The notes: generated by a model from the sequence alone, not told the origin. 64,000 nt of DNA from Cladocopium goreaui (GCA_947184155.2 CAMXCT020006755.1:275898-339897); one strand, 5' to 3'; positions 26,277 to 39,500 are shown, numbered from the stretch's first letter. Numbers and translations: made by a program.

Positions 26277-27491
26277 GGAAAACCAACATGGAATTCTGAT
26301 TTTGTGATTTTCAATGGAAAAAAAAATCGTCTTCCACGCACCAGTTTTGTCCGTTGGAGTTGCAAGGAGGGCAACTAAAAAAAACGAAATTGCCGAAATG
26401 TAAGGTGTAAAGTGTAAACCCAGTGATAAACTTTCAGTTGACGGTTTAACAACCCATTTTTGGCAAAACAGGTGATTGAGACCATGATTGGATTTGCCAC
26501 ATTATTTTCATCCAATGTATTTCGTCAAAATGTGTGTGTGTATATATATATAGAAATCATTATAAGTCCCTATGATATTAAATACTAGGTCATTCATATT
26601 TATATAGTATTGATGATACATTTGGATGATCTAGAATATAACGATGGCTAGTACATAGTGGGAATCATCCTCAAATCTTCAGGCCGGTGACATTCATTTT
26701 TTCAGTTGTCCAGATAAGCATATTTTACCGGGCTAGTGAAAGAACCTTATTCCTTGGTGATGTTAGATTCACCAGATTTCAATACTTGTTGGTGGTTTGG
26801 AACATTTTATTTTTATTTTTCCATATATTGGGAATGTCATCATCCCAACTGACGAACTCATATTTTTCAGAGGGGTAGGTATGCCACCAACCAGAATAGA
26901 TTTCAATGATTTATGAATGACATGATGGGGATGTCACAACCTACATTGCCGTATTTGGGGGATCAACAGCCATAAATCCCAGCTACTTTGATGTTTTCAC
27001 CAGCGTACCTACCAGGCTTTCGACCCATAGCCAAAGGATAATTTACCCTCCACTAAGCCAACATAGCTAGGGAACATGACCATCTTTTAATAGCTAAGTC
27101 ATCTACAAAGGGCCATGATGGGCCATGGCTTCAGCTTTCGATGATTCGACCATGGGGTCAAGCAGTCAAACCCCCATGGCCGCCATGGCCTGTGCAAGGT
27201 CGAGAACTCCGGGACCAGATCGACGAAGAGTTGCTTGGTCATTGGGAGAAGCCACTGGGTCGACCGGGATACGATACATTTACCAACAAAACGGGGCAGG
27301 GACTAACGGTTCAACAAACACCGGGAATTCAACCATTAAAATAAGTGAATCAATGGGACTCAACCACCAAATATGGCGGTTTACCAACAACAATGTGGGA
27401 AAATCGTTGTGCTTTTAACTGTAAACTAACAAGCAAAGGCTTCTGCTGTATATTCATTTGCAATGATTTGATACAATGATGACAACTTATA

Positions 27492-27600
27492 TACCCTCTG
27501 GTTATTTAACATAGCCATGGAAAATGGCCCATAGAAATAGATGGTTTACCTATTAAAAATTGTGATTTTCCATGGCGAACTGTTAAATAACCAGAGGGTA
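27492..27600. mobile_element. MITE-like element, CCCTCTGG family, copy 3
   Basis: Arms TACCCTCTGGTTATTTAACA and its reverse complement ending CCAGAGGGTA. It belongs to the first subfamily with copy 1, with the centre in the opposite orientation. A decayed relative lies at about 27045-27125. Confidence 0.9.
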
Positions 27601-27804
27601 AGACTGATATGTTATCCAGCTAAAAAACATGGCAAGGCAGATCTAAGTTGAGCTATGCTGAGCTATTGTCATTTTTGAACAGGTTACGCTCGGCTCCATC
27701 CAAGCGGCTGGACTTGAAATTGGAAAGGCGGTGACCTTTCCAAAATATGGAAAGCTTGAAACGCGTGGAGAAGTAAAGAAAAACATGGCCACATATGGCA
27801 GTGT

Positions 27805-27895
27805 GTCAAAACCTTGTACCCCTGGTGAACATCAAAATAGCTGGTAAATGGATGTTCATCCCGCTAAAAATGGTATTAATAGGTATTGATCCATA
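27805..27895 (-). repeat. Dispersed repeat, inverted copy of 5808-5893
   Basis: Reverse complement of the 5808-5893 unit over its whole length (TGTGTCAAAACCTTGTACCC through GGTATTGATCCATACC) with a few differences. Confidence 0.75.
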
Positions 27896-28422
27896 CCCAT
27901 ATGGAAAAAAACACATGGGAAAGCCGTGGACAAAAAACATGGAAAACTAATGAAACATGTCAGCCACATTTGGCCAACCACCACTTTCCAGTCAGCCTTT
28001 GATCCGCCACAAGCCACACGTGGATCCCTTGGGAAGATTCCAGTTGATCGCCGACTGAGGTGCTTGACCTTCAACTACGACGACAATTGCGGACTGGGTC
28101 GTTACCGCAGAACAGCTGTGGACGTTGATGATCAAGTCCCCTTCATTCTCTGTTTTTTTTTGGTTGATCAACTAACCCCATGGTTGTTCTTGATGGCTGA
28201 ACCCCCTTCAATCCCTCTTCATTTGTTGGTTGAAGCATGAAAACCACAGATTCTTGCGGGTTGACTAGGTTGACCCACTAGGTTTTTTAGAACTCCACTT
28301 TGCAGAGGCATCTTCCCACCCCAGTGCGAGGTGGAAACGCACGTGATCGAGATGAGATCATTCTGCTCAACGACTGGACTTGCGGGGGGAAGAGCTGCAG
28401 CAATGTGGGGATGGCTTGAACT

Positions 28423-28557
28423 AGCCTCCGGTGTCATCAAACATAGCAATGGGAAAATCCATAAAACCCTATAAATTAAGGTTTTTAGCTGGAAAAAACA
28501 TCTATATATAATTCTATGGGATTTTCCAGCAAGCCATGTTTGATGACACCGGAGGCT
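28423..28557. mobile_element. Inverted-repeat element with AGCCTCCGGTGTCATCAAACAT arms
   Basis: The arm AGCCTCCGGTGTCATCAA (extending to ACATAGC) is repeated in reverse complement ending GACACCGGAGGCT. The interior is AT-rich with inner inverted words (GGGAAAATCCATA and TATGGGATTTTCC). Confidence 0.8.
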
Positions 28558-28560
28558 GGC

Positions 28561-28678
28561 CATTGGTTGGAGTGCCACATCCAAGGGGGCCGTAGCATGC
28601 CGTTTGTCCATCAGGATCAAGCGACACCCGCGGCTGAAATACTTCGAGTGCATGATTCGGAATGCTGGGGCGCCTGAG
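28561..28678 (+). CDS. Exon-like open segment, unknown
   Basis: Frame HWLECHIQGGRSMPFVHQDQ continues to a TGA. It looks weakly protein-like. The minus strand is also open here, so the call is uncertain. Confidence 0.2.
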
Positions 28679-29017
28679 ATCCAGGATCCAAATCGATGGT
28701 AACAGGACCAGGAGGACCTGGTGTTGTTTGCCAGGAAAAACCATGGCAAATTCGAAGGGAAAATTACAGGAAGCCCGCATATTTCATGGGAAAATCTATG
28801 GTTTCCTGTAGATTTTCCTTCAAGTCAATCCATTGAGTTAAGCTCCTCTTTCCATGGCACTAGGAGAAGTTCTCACCACTTCTGAACCGACCAAGGCAGC
28901 GAAATTCCGCGTGATGTTGGAGGTTTGGGGTGCTGACAGAGATCGAGCAGAGCATAAAGTTCCATTTACATTATATTATATATATATATATATTATATAT
29001 AGATATATATATATAGT

Positions 29018-29116
29018 GGTTTCCTAAAATAGGGGTACCCCCAAATCATCCATTTTAGTTTGATTTTCTATTATAAACCAACCATAAAATGGGGATCCCC
29101 CATTTTAGGAAACCCC
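29018..29116. mobile_element. Inverted-repeat element with GTTTCCTAAAAT arms
   Basis: GGTTTCCTAAAATAGGGGTA on the left mirrors CCCCCATTTTAGGAAACC on the right. Partial relatives with GGGGTACCC and GGAAACC words occur near 18030-18065 and 40045-40078. It follows a TA microsatellite (28970-29015). Confidence 0.7.
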
Positions 29117-29277
29117 CATATACAGAACAACATCGCTGTCACCATCCCCGTCACGATCATATTATATCATATTTGTCATCACTGGCAAGATGATTCCAAC
29201 ACACTGGAGCCATGTAGCTTAGGAATCCTTCGGACCATGGCAGCATTGGATATGTTTGCTTGTGTCATTTCCAAAGG

Positions 29278-29374
29278 TCAATGGTTTGGTTTAAGGGAAA
29301 ATCTACAGGAAACCATGGTTTTTACCATTAAATATGGGGTTTCCTGTAAAATTTCCCTTAAACTAATCCATTGA
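29278..29374. mobile_element. Inverted-repeat element with TCAATGGTTTGGTTTAAGGG arms
   Basis: Left arm TCAATGGTTTGGTTTAAGGG, with GAAAATCTACAGGAAACCAT next to it. The right arm is its reverse complement ending ACTAATCCATTGA. Partial copies are visible near 6600-6790, 11140-11175, 23930-24003, 28755-28835 and 36728-36805. Confidence 0.75.
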
Positions 29375-30104
29375 AAAGGAGCTGCAACTTCCGGCCAATA
29401 CTCGCTGCAGCTTTGTCTTCGAGTTCAAGGTGGCGACTGTCAGCTGAATCTGCAGTGATACATTGCATTCCAAGGCCCAACAGCCCAATATCATCAGCAT
29501 ATTATCAACACAGATCCTGACATTATCTATCTATCTATTGATGAAAAAGATATGATGATATCATAGATCTATGATTTATCTAGTATCTATGATGTTTCAC
29601 CATAGGTCATAGATCTAAACAAATCCTAACATTTGGCAAGGCCCAATCAACATCCTGACATCCGGATGTTTCTGCCCAGCTGGGTGCCAGAGATTCTCGA
29701 AACGGTTTCAAACGGCTTAGAATCCAGTTACGATTCACTTGCTAATTCCAAGTGCATCCCCATTCATAGATTCATAGATGTTCATATTCGATTATTGTCA
29801 TATGATCTTCCATCATGTACCATAGTTAGTGGAATGCACCCTCCTGTAAACTAAGAGTTCGAAGTGGAGTTAACCCACCATGAAAGTAGATGAAAGTAGA
29901 TCATTTTCCCCAAAACACCATGTGTTTTCCACATCTTTTTCTATGTTTTACCCTAGGGTATCCAGTTCCCATCTCTCCCAGTGCCAAGCCAGGTGAGTTC
30001 ACATGAAGTCGAGCAGCTGCTTCGGCGCTTCTGCGTCACTGGGATCTCTTATGACTATCCGATATGTTGGCTACTTAGCAAATACAACTCTAAGAAACAT
30101 GTGT

Positions 30105-30870
30105 ATATATGTATATATATATATATATTATTTTAAATTATGTTATGTGATATTATATTATATATTATATAATATTATTTTATTATATTATATTACATTC
30201 TATTGTATTATATTGTATTGTATTATATTGTATTGTATTGTATTGTATTATATTGTATTGTATTATATTGTATTGTATTATATTGTATTATATTTTACTA
30301 TATTGTATTGTATTATATTCATACTATACTATATTATATTATATTATATTATATCATATTGTATTATTTTAATACTATACTATATTATATTGATATTATA
30401 TTATATTGTATTATATTATATTATATTAATATTGTATCATATTATATTAAATTGTATTATATTATATTATATTGTATTAATACTATACTATATTAGATTA
30501 ATATTAATATTATATTATATTATATTATATTCTATTATATTATATTCTATTATATTATATAATATTATATATATATATTACATTATATTAAATTATATTA
30601 TGTTATATTAATATTATATCATATCAGATCATATCATATCAGATCATATCATCAAATCATATTATATTAAATTAAAATACATTATCTTATATTAAATTAA
30701 AATACATTATATTCTATTATATGATATTATATTATATTAATATTATATCATATCAGATCATATCATATCATATTATATTAAAATAAAATAAATTATTTTA
30801 TTTTATATTAAAATATATTATATTATATTATATTTTATTCTATTATATTATATTATGTTGTATTATAGAT
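30105..30870. repeat. Long ATATT/TATTG-type low-complexity tract
   Basis: About 770 bases built almost wholly from TATTA and TATTG pentamers, with TATCA variants toward the end. It yields Ile/Tyr/Leu-only frames that should not be called genes. Confidence 0.95.
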
Positions 30871-30966
30871 ATTTATAACACATTTCATAACATGTATGTG
30901 CTATATGATTATGCAGAACTATATAGTGATCTGGATCTATGTCTACCATTTATATCTATATATCAG

Positions 30967-31062
30967 ATAGCAGCTGCGCATGCCACCAGCGGCTGCTTGA
31001 AAAGCATTGTCCCTGAGGTGCGAAAATTGTCGGTGATGCCGGAGGAAGAGAAGGACCTTTAA
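30967..31062 (+). CDS. Terminal-exon-like segment, unknown protein
   Basis: After TATCAG a frame opens (IAAAHATSGCLKSIVPEVRK) and ends EEEKDL at TAA. Its GC content and codon use stand out from the AT-rich surroundings. No partner exon identified. Confidence 0.35.
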   Translation: MAAAHATSGCLKSIVPEVRKLSVMPEEEKDL

Positions 31063-31110
31063 AAAGATACCCCAGGTTGGACTTCATGGGATTTAACCAA
31101 CGAAAAACGG

Positions 31111-31214
31111 TACCCTCTGGTAATTTAACATAGCTATTGAAAATGACCATTTATAGTGGATTTTCCCATTCAAAATGGTGATTTTTCATAGCTATGTAAG
31201 TTTACCAGAGGGTA
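31111..31214. mobile_element. MITE-like element, CCCTCTGG family, copy 4
   Basis: Arms TACCCTCTGGTAATTTAACA and its reverse complement ending ACCAGAGGGTA. Second subfamily interior (CATAGCTATTGAAAATGACC). Confidence 0.9.
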
Positions 31215-32354
31215 GTGGTAAAATAGGAATTTGACAATGGAAATCCCTGTTTCAATGGGATTTGACCAAGGTGGGGATCTACCCAGCAAAACTATGGACT
31301 TAATCAGTTGATAAATGGAAATAGGCTTCCACCAAAAGTACCGTTTGAATGGGGACAATGAGGTTTTCAAGCATCAAGTTTAGAAGTATCCTATTTTTAG
31401 ACACATTCAGATGAATGAGAGAGATGAACATCCAGAACTAGCAGCTAATTATTTTGATGTGACGCCAGGGTAGAAGGATCTTGACACACAGCCCTGTGGA
31501 GATCGGATAAGGTATGTTGACTTCAGTTTTGATAAGTTTTGCCCATCACCCAAAGGATTATACATAGAAAAAATGAAAAAAACACATCCTCATGATCTCC
31601 ACTCTGCTCTGTGGGTCTGCTTCATTATCCAACCAATGGTCCCTGGCAGGAAGTTTCAGGGGGCTATCCGAATCGGCCTTTGACTTGGAAGGTGGGTCGC
31701 CGCTCCTAAGTGGGCTACCTGGCACGGCTACGTCTCATTCGGATTTGATACCGGGATACCTTCAATTTATGGCTAATTTATAGGGAAAATGACGTTTTCA
31801 ACCAGCAAAATTTGGGGCTACCCTCTTTTCATCAAATCCATTCAGGGATGTGAAGATGTGTCACGGAAACATCTGAGTGTACCAAACATGCGGGAGGATA
31901 TCTGGATATCCCAACCAGTACGGTTTCACTATGCTTCACTTATGCTAAAAATGAGCCCTGAACCAAGTCTGGCTTTTTTAAGCTCCTCAAGTACTCGTAT
32001 TTGACAAATATAGAAGCTGGACCACTTGAGAAGTTTGTTTCACTGCTGCAGTATGTTTACACCCGTACTTGACTTCGAAATCAGGCGATAAGTAAAGATC
32101 ACCACTATCATCCCCAAAATTCTCCCAAGATTTTGAACTGAAGCTGAAAGTCCGATAGCGACTTTTGTGGGTCATTTGTATGGGGGGCTCCCAGTCGGAC
32201 CACGTTGCAGCCAGGTGACTCCAAGCCTGCAAGTTCTCTGCCTCAGAAGGCACCAACTGTTTGTGGAAGCTCCATTTTTGTTTCTGGCCATAGATTTATG
32301 GGTGTGATACGGGTCTGATATGGATATGAAAGTGGCATGATCCATGTATGACCT

Positions 32355-32355
32355 C

Positions 32356-32418
<63 letters not shown>

Positions 32419-32435
32419 TATATATACATAATATA
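32355..32435. repeat. TA and TATG microsatellite
   Basis: TATATA blocks followed by about nine GTAT units. Confidence 0.9.
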
Positions 32436-32589
32436 TCTGCTCCTGGTTCCCGGTTCGGTGGCCTCGCCCCCTCCCAATGATGTGGTATCTTCCGGGAGGG
32501 AGGAACCATGATGCCGTCACAACCCCCATGCTACAGGGGGAGAGGGGTACCATGACCATGGGTGGGGGAGGGGGGACCTGGAACTTGGA

Positions 32590-32700
32590 ACATATATATA
32601 TACAGTATATATATAACATGATAGATAGATGGATGGATGGATGGATGGATGGATGGATGGATGGATAGATAGATAGATATATATATATAATATGTATGTA
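32590..32700. repeat. GATG/GATA tetranucleotide microsatellite
   Basis: TA tract, then GATA and about nine GATG units, then GATA and TA again. Confidence 0.95.
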
Positions 32701-33447
32701 CAATATATGTTTCGGGTACAATAGTTAACTTAATAAAGACAAAACTGTTGCAAAACCAGTTGTGGGATTTGAAAATCATTGGCCTTCGTGCAAAGGAAAT
32801 TCAGCCCGAGGGCAACTGGGAATGGGTCAGTTTATTGCCCCCAGTCATAGATAGAAACGTTGGACACCTGGAATATTTGGAGGAAACATCGAACGAATAT
32901 CCTGGAAACTAAATCATCCTTAACTTTCTTTTTTGGAACATGATCATTTTATCCCATATTCCGGTCAAAAATGTTGGATTATCCATGGCATTGCCATCTT
33001 TACATTACCACATAGGCGCGACATACATAGCCTTATAAACAGTTTAGTTTAAAACGTCCATAAATGATGAAACCATCCAAATATTTCCAGTTGCGGATGG
33101 TTTTGCAGTGTCCTCATGTTTTGCGTGTGGCCATCCGCCGGTGATGGCAGTTGTTCGGAAGAGATCGTGAAGTCGTTCTTCTCCGTGAGCCCGAAGCTTC
33201 GCAGGCTTCAAGTGGCCGGGTTTGCCCAGTGTGAGCCGATGCGGGTGCGGAGGTGTGATGATGGGGACCCTACCCTTGGGGTACTACTGGAACCAATTAA
33301 ACAAGACTTTTAGGTGATTTTGTCAATAGATACTATCCAAGTATAAGGTTTTTTTTGGCATCAGTCAGTTTGATTCAGGTTCAAAATGCGGATGATTCTC
33401 TCGTGTTTTTTTTTTGAGGGGTTTCTGATCTGGACCAGCCGACTGAG

Positions 33448-33555
33448 GTTGATAGCAAGATACAGAGCATCCCCAGCAACATTTCACAAAATCTGACCAG
33501 TCTCAGCCTGACGGGAGCCTTGCTGGCTTGGATTGGTGACATCAGAGAACTGTGA
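33448..33555 (+). CDS. Leucine-rich-repeat-like terminal exon fragment
   Basis: Acceptor CTGAG before GTT. The frame reads KIQSIPSNISQNLTSLSL then GALLAWIGDIREL and stops at TGA 33553. The spacing IPSNI..NLTSLSL is LRR-like. It is not connected to other exons. Confidence 0.35.
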   Translation, partial: VDSKIQSIPSNISQNLTSLSLTGALLAWIGDIREL

Positions 33556-34223
33556 TTTTCGGGTCAAACTTGGGTAGCAATGGAGCCACACAAGTGATGT
33601 TTTTTTTTTTTTCTGGGGGTGGTGACTTGATAATTTTGACCCATATCCGCCATATCCATATCCATTTCGTTTTGAACTGTGGCGGAATCATCGAAGACAA
33701 GCAACTGGTCAGCAGGTCAGCTGAGCACTGAGTGGAATCCGCCAGATCACGAACTTGCCGGATGAGCAATTATCAAAACTCCTGATGGCGTGTCAGAATC
33801 TCCGGTGCGGATGCAGAGATTCCAGATATGATGCCACTGCCACCCCCAACATGCTTCAATTCATCCCTGTTGGATCAGCTCAGGTCCCTGTACATTGCAA
33901 AGTGTCACATTTCGCATATTTCTTTCGCCTTGCCGCAGTTAGAACTGCTTTCCGCCTGATTCTTAGCTGGTGAAACATTTTTTTGCACCATTTTCTTGCA
34001 TGCAAAGTGGAGTTCTTCTTCATCATTTTGCCACCTGAAAATGGGCAACGCATTCTAATTTCTTCAACGCTTCAGCTGAGGTTACCCACTGTCGGCAGCT
34101 AACGGACCTTTGGGGCAGATATATCAACAGCTCAACATCATTGGATCACACTGGGTAGCAGTTCTACCATGTTCTACCAGATTTCTACCATTCCTCAATC
34201 ATTGCAATCTGACTTTTGGAGAT

Positions 34224-36145
34224 TCATAAAGCAGAGCTACAGCCGATTTGTTTATTTTGGCAGGACCAGTGTGCTACTGAAATCCTTTCTCCGGCCAACA
34301 ATCCCTGTCCTCGCCTTGGTCGTGGCGCTCCTTTGGCATCCCATGGTCCACAGTGGAGCTGCTGAGGTTTAAGATTCGTTGATCTGTCGGAGTGCAGAAG
34401 CCTCACTGCTCCTACTGTCCGGTGCTCAAAGATTGGTGGCGCCCGCTGAAACCCGTTCCTCTGCTCAGATTGAAAGATGTCTAGCACAGAAACAACGTTG
34501 ACGCCCGGAAAGGAGGACTTGAAGCTCCCAAATCTGGGGATTAAAGATGTTCAAAACAGATTTTAAGTCTTTTTTCACTGCCTCAGTGATGAGGTAGAGC
34601 ATCCTGAACTGGAAGTGGCATGGCTCATGAATTGCCCACAGCTCACCGGACAGGTGGGCAGATCAGCTGCCAGAGACACCACGATTTTTTTTTCTGGATT
34701 TTGGATGTTCCCAACTGTTGGAATACGATGTGGTGACTCTTGTCTGGGAGATCATTGATGATCTGCATTGGATCAGTGGTGACCAAGTCATCGTTTTTTT
34801 CTCTCGTTGCCTGTCTCGGTGAGGCTGTCTCGGCGATGCCTCGCTCTTAGTCCTGAGACCCATCGCATGGCTACTCACTGCAGTTGGAATCCCCCTCTTT
34901 TGTCCAAATGCTTGGCCAACATTCCCAAAAAAGATCAAACAAGTCGTCATGGCTTAGGTTCAGAGCCTGCACTTCCCTGACAGCGGTGAATTTGGCCTCA
35001 GAGCCCAAGTGGGATGATCGACGATGGCAGCCACACATATTTGGATGGTCAAAGTAGAGGGCATTAAACTTGGACGCATAGAGACCTGGCAAAGTTGAGG
35101 ATTTGTGAGTATTCTGGGGTCTTTGCAAAAAATGGAAGGGGAATAGCAGCTTTGGCCCCCATGATAATCCTTTGCATCACTAGAATCAATGCGCCAAGGA
35201 GGGGTTTGGGAGTTCCAAAAGCTGCCTGAAGCATTTCTGGGGCACGTCGCAAGCCATTCCTTGCAGCATTCTTTGGTTCAAATCTTTTGAGCGCTGCCAA
35301 GAGGGACGTCAAGCCAGCCAGGGTTGTTGTTTCCTTCACTGCTGGCGGGGTGGCTGTCCATTGCCAAGGTCCAACCCAAAGCCATGACATTTTGTCTTTA
35401 GGTTACATCCCCAGTAACATGGTTACAAATGGTTATAAGTTATAATATGTTATAATCCCACTTTTGTGGGTTAAGTCCCACTTTATGTCCTTCTAGCATC
35501 TTATATCCCATTGAAAAAAATGTCCCCATTGGTTGTATCCTCATCGAATGGTTATCCCAGTTCCCATTTCTCGGCGTGCAGCCAGGTGGGTGCATGGCCG
35601 CAATGGGGCGGTTGGCATGGTGCAGCCCGGTCACTCAGGACGAGCAAACCAGACTTTTTCCCTGGTTCTGCAGCAGGGTTTTGCGTATTTTTGGGTGGCA
35701 GGTATGTGCCTATGGTGTGGTGTACTGTATCACAACCGGAATGATTCCAAGCTCAAACTGAGTTGTAAAGCTGATGTTGAAGAACATTCATAATATTTGA
35801 AACATTTGAATATATCTGACCATTTTTGTTCTCTTTTCCAAGAAGTTTCATTTTGATTGAATGAAGCAATTTACCTCTATCAAGGCACTGCTCTGGTGGT
35901 TTGTCAAGTTTCACTGAGAATTTGATGAACTTTTAGCTAGGCAAAGCATTGTTTGCCCCTTTGCTGGAAATTCTGGTGGATGCTTGCTTGGCAATGAAAC
36001 ATGTCATAAGCAGATAGACCGGCGCATTGCCCCTGTGACCATAGTTCCGTAAAACCACTTGGATCTGAGGTTTTCTGCTGCTACAAGCGAGCGCCAACTT
36101 CGAGCCGTTTGCTGATGTCGAGGAGATGCGAAGTGATTTTCCCAT
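34224..36145 (-). pseudogene. Decayed minus-strand coding remnant, unknown
   Basis: Several minus-strand frames follow one another with frameshifts: 35933-36145, 35064-35390 (ALKRFEPKNAARNGLRRAPE), 34871-35128 (VQALNLSHDDLFDLFWECWP) and 34224-34487. Their protein-like composition, shared strand and closeness, opposite to every host gene, suggest one broken coding region such as an old transposable-element frame. I recognise no domain. An exon of the + strand gene may overlap at about 35586-35671. Confidence 0.3.
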
Positions 36146-36522
36146 GCTAAAGTGATCCCATGTGACTCAGATTTTCAACGAAGTTTGGAACCACCCATCA
36201 CTGTTTGAAAAGTATATTGCAGATCTTGGTTGAGATTGAGAGACTCATGTAATCTATTATTGTAATCTTGTGTACAAAAGTAGAGCTGAAGTCAAAGGTG
36301 CCTCGAACAGTTGGAGGCTTGGGTCTCGACTTTTGGCTGACACCTTTGAGAACTGACACCATTGAAAATAGATCCGGGAAGCCATCGAAAATTGCAGAGG
36401 ATGCATTGAATCAACCCTGAAATTTCACACAATTATTTCATCATTTCATCATTTTCCATAATTTTCCATCATTTCCCATGATTTTTTTGGGCCCCAAAAA
36501 TCATCAAAAATCATCCCACCAG

Positions 36523-39500
36523 ACTCGAGGAGCTGAAGCCGCACCGGCTGCATGAGCATTGCGAGGAAGCGGCGGATGAGGCGGCGACTCTGCACGGCGA
36601 AGTGTCTATGGATCTGGGTAAATTATAACGACCTCACTGCGACCTCACTGGAATCCTGGTTAGTAAGGGGAATCATCCCCAAATGGCCTTAATTCAGGTT
36701 AGTGAAATATTATAATTTACCCAGATGGATTGGTTTGGCTGGGAAAATATAGAGGTTCCATGATTTTCCAATGGTTTTTAAGGGAAAATCGACAGGAAAC
36801 CATTGTTGACAAACGAAATTCCCATGGTTTTTGGAGGGTTTTTTTCTTTTTCGATTTTCCATGATTTTCCAATTTTTGATGGGGGATAGCCATGGATAGC
36901 CTGAAAACCTATCAATTTCCCAGGCTTTTTCGGCTTTTGGGCCTCGGCAGGATGGTCACCGATGGTGTTCAAGATCCATCAAGAAGCGCCTCGAGGACTG
37001 ATGGGGATGCCCCGCTGGATGCTTTTTTTGGATGGAAAATCACCCAACATTTCCATGAAAAAACATGGATGATAACTGGATGATAACTGGATGTACCCCC
37101 AGAAAAACGGACTCCATATTTTTCTTGGGATGAGTCAACTGGGATCCTTTTGGGTTGCTCCAAAGATGTCCAAGCTTCTGCGACCCCAGCTATCCAGCAC
37201 CAGCAGCACCATCCAGGATGGGTCTGACATCGAGCTGAACTGGAGGATGCACATCAATCCTGACCGGATCTTGTCTCTGGACACAGAGGCGATTTCTACA
37301 AAGATCTGGTTCGAAAACGTCCTTTGGAACGTCCGGAACAGGGAGATCTCGGAAACCACCATTTTTTGTTCCAACAAACCATACATTCCAATCCAGATCA
37401 TATCATTTCATATCATTTCATTTAATATATTCAATGTCATGGTGGATTTTGCATGGATTTTCTCGATGAGAACCAGCAAGTTGGGGTCTTCCAGCCATTT
37501 TTTCGGCAGCTGCTGGGCTTTAGCTTCCAGGCAGAGCACGGCGTCAAGATTACCAGGTGTGCTCCAGACGAGTGAGATGCTGAGAAGGGTTGACCCACTG
37601 ATGGTGGGTCAAAACTGGATAGTTTCATTATCCAGGAATATCCATAGTTGCTACAATGTACTGGTAGTATTGTTATATAATTACTGTACATATATTCTCA
37701 GTAATTACAATAATAATAATTATATCCATCCAAAACTGGATGTTGTACTGTGTTCAAATGATACTGTAAAATTGGGATGGACTAGCCATTTGGGTACATG
37801 ATGATACAACAGCGGATACGATATTTGGATATCTCGCCATTTTGGGTCAATATGTAATCCCATAAAGGACATACGGTACCACTTATGATCCCAACAATCC
37901 TTCCACCGAAACCATGTTTTAGTAAGGGATGACGCCACCTGTCTGGGACCATAGAATGGGGGTGTGAAAAATAAGGGGGGATGGGATTGGCAAACAGTTT
38001 AGATTAAGCTTATGTCGAGATGTTTCTGATTCACATACGGACACAAATAGATACTACAAGCATCTAGAACAGATGTATATCTGCCTGTTTGTCTGGCTGT
38101 CTACCTATCTACCCATCTTCCTATCCATCCATCCATCTACCTACAGTGTGCAAAAACGTCAGAAAAGTCATTGCTTCCATGGTAGAGTTAGCCCAGTCAA
38201 ACCTGTCTGCGCTCGGCGGGGCTAAGGCTGGACTTGTTTGTTCCACACACTCACCTTGGGTGAACCTGGCGTGCTTGTCATGTCATCCCTAGCACAGCTG
38301 GTTGGTAAGGCTCACATTGATTCCGGGTAGATAGTGGGTAGATAGTGGCGGATAGTGGATCCCTGGATCCCAAAAAAACCCACATGATTTTAAGGCCGAT
38401 TCAGGCCCTATCGGATGACCTGGATGTTGATGGCAGGCACCTCGAAGCGGGCAAGTTTATTGTTGGCTCGCACTTTGTGCACAACTGCCCGCACATTCCC
38501 GAGAGTGCCATGTACCACAAGATCGTACAGGCCGCATATGATCGCATATGCAAATCTGCATGCTGGCTGAGCAGCGAAATTGGATCCAAAAGCGGCAAAC
38601 CGCAGGTGCAGAGGAAAAGGACCTCAGATGGTGGCGTTGGAAAGATGTTCCACTATCAGCTTGCCACAGAGGTGCCTTGTGACTGAGGAACCTAGGGTTC
38701 AAGCATCTTCAAGAACATTCAAAATCATTGACTCTCCCCAAAGTTGAAAGGTTTCATACTTGACATGACATGACCGATTTTCATCCATGTTGTATATAGG
38801 ATGTTGTAGGTTGGTAAGTTGGATGATTTTGGTACCCCAAAGGTGTAAGCCATGGCCACCTTCGCAGGCGGTCCCTCACATGGGATACACTGCGAAACAT
38901 GTGAACTTCTACTTCAACTACATGCCCGTTGAGGTGCTGAGGGTCGGTGGGAGTGAAGCGAGAAAAGAAGCCGCGTTCGCGTTCCTGGTTGGTTTATAAT
39001 GAAGATTATAACTATGATTGTATATATTTTGTATGTTTACCAGAGGGTATACATGATGATCATGGCACTTCTTATGGATCAACGCAGACTTGGAGGCCCG
39101 TGAGGATGACTTCTGGCCAAAGAGGCGTCGGGAAGCTCAGTGGCTCAGGTCGCCGGGAAGCTGAAACCGGGGCCGGTTTCCGTAGCGGTTTCCGTAGCGG
39201 TTTCAACCGATGGTTTCATGGATGTTTACCCTCTGGTAATTTAACATAGCTATTGAAAATGGCCATTGATAGTGGATTTTCCCATTAAACATGGTGATTT
39301 TCCATTGCTATGTTAGTTTACCAGAGGGTAGTGGCCAAGCTACTTGGGATTTAATGGCTAACTTAGTTGATTTGTTTGATGGCCATGGTCAAGTTAGTTG
39401 GATCCTACCAATGAAAATGGTGGTTTCATGGGAGGGAACATAATGAGACATATCACCAACTATAATCACAAGTTGGTTTGTCCATATTGTGGTCATCCGT

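Larger units (their letters stand above)
20907..36522. other. Gene-poor stretch: repeats, isolated exon-like segments, one decayed remnant
   Basis: No complete host gene could be assembled here. The itemised features inside it are terminal-exon-like segments, inverted-repeat elements and microsatellites. The intervening sequence shows no open frame with family resemblance that I can identify. Confidence 0.5.

Noticed and set aside
30003-30611. A 202-codon Ile/Tyr/Leu frame that could look like a membrane protein
   Set aside because: It is generated by the ATATT/ATATTG low-complexity tract and has no non-repeat coding content.
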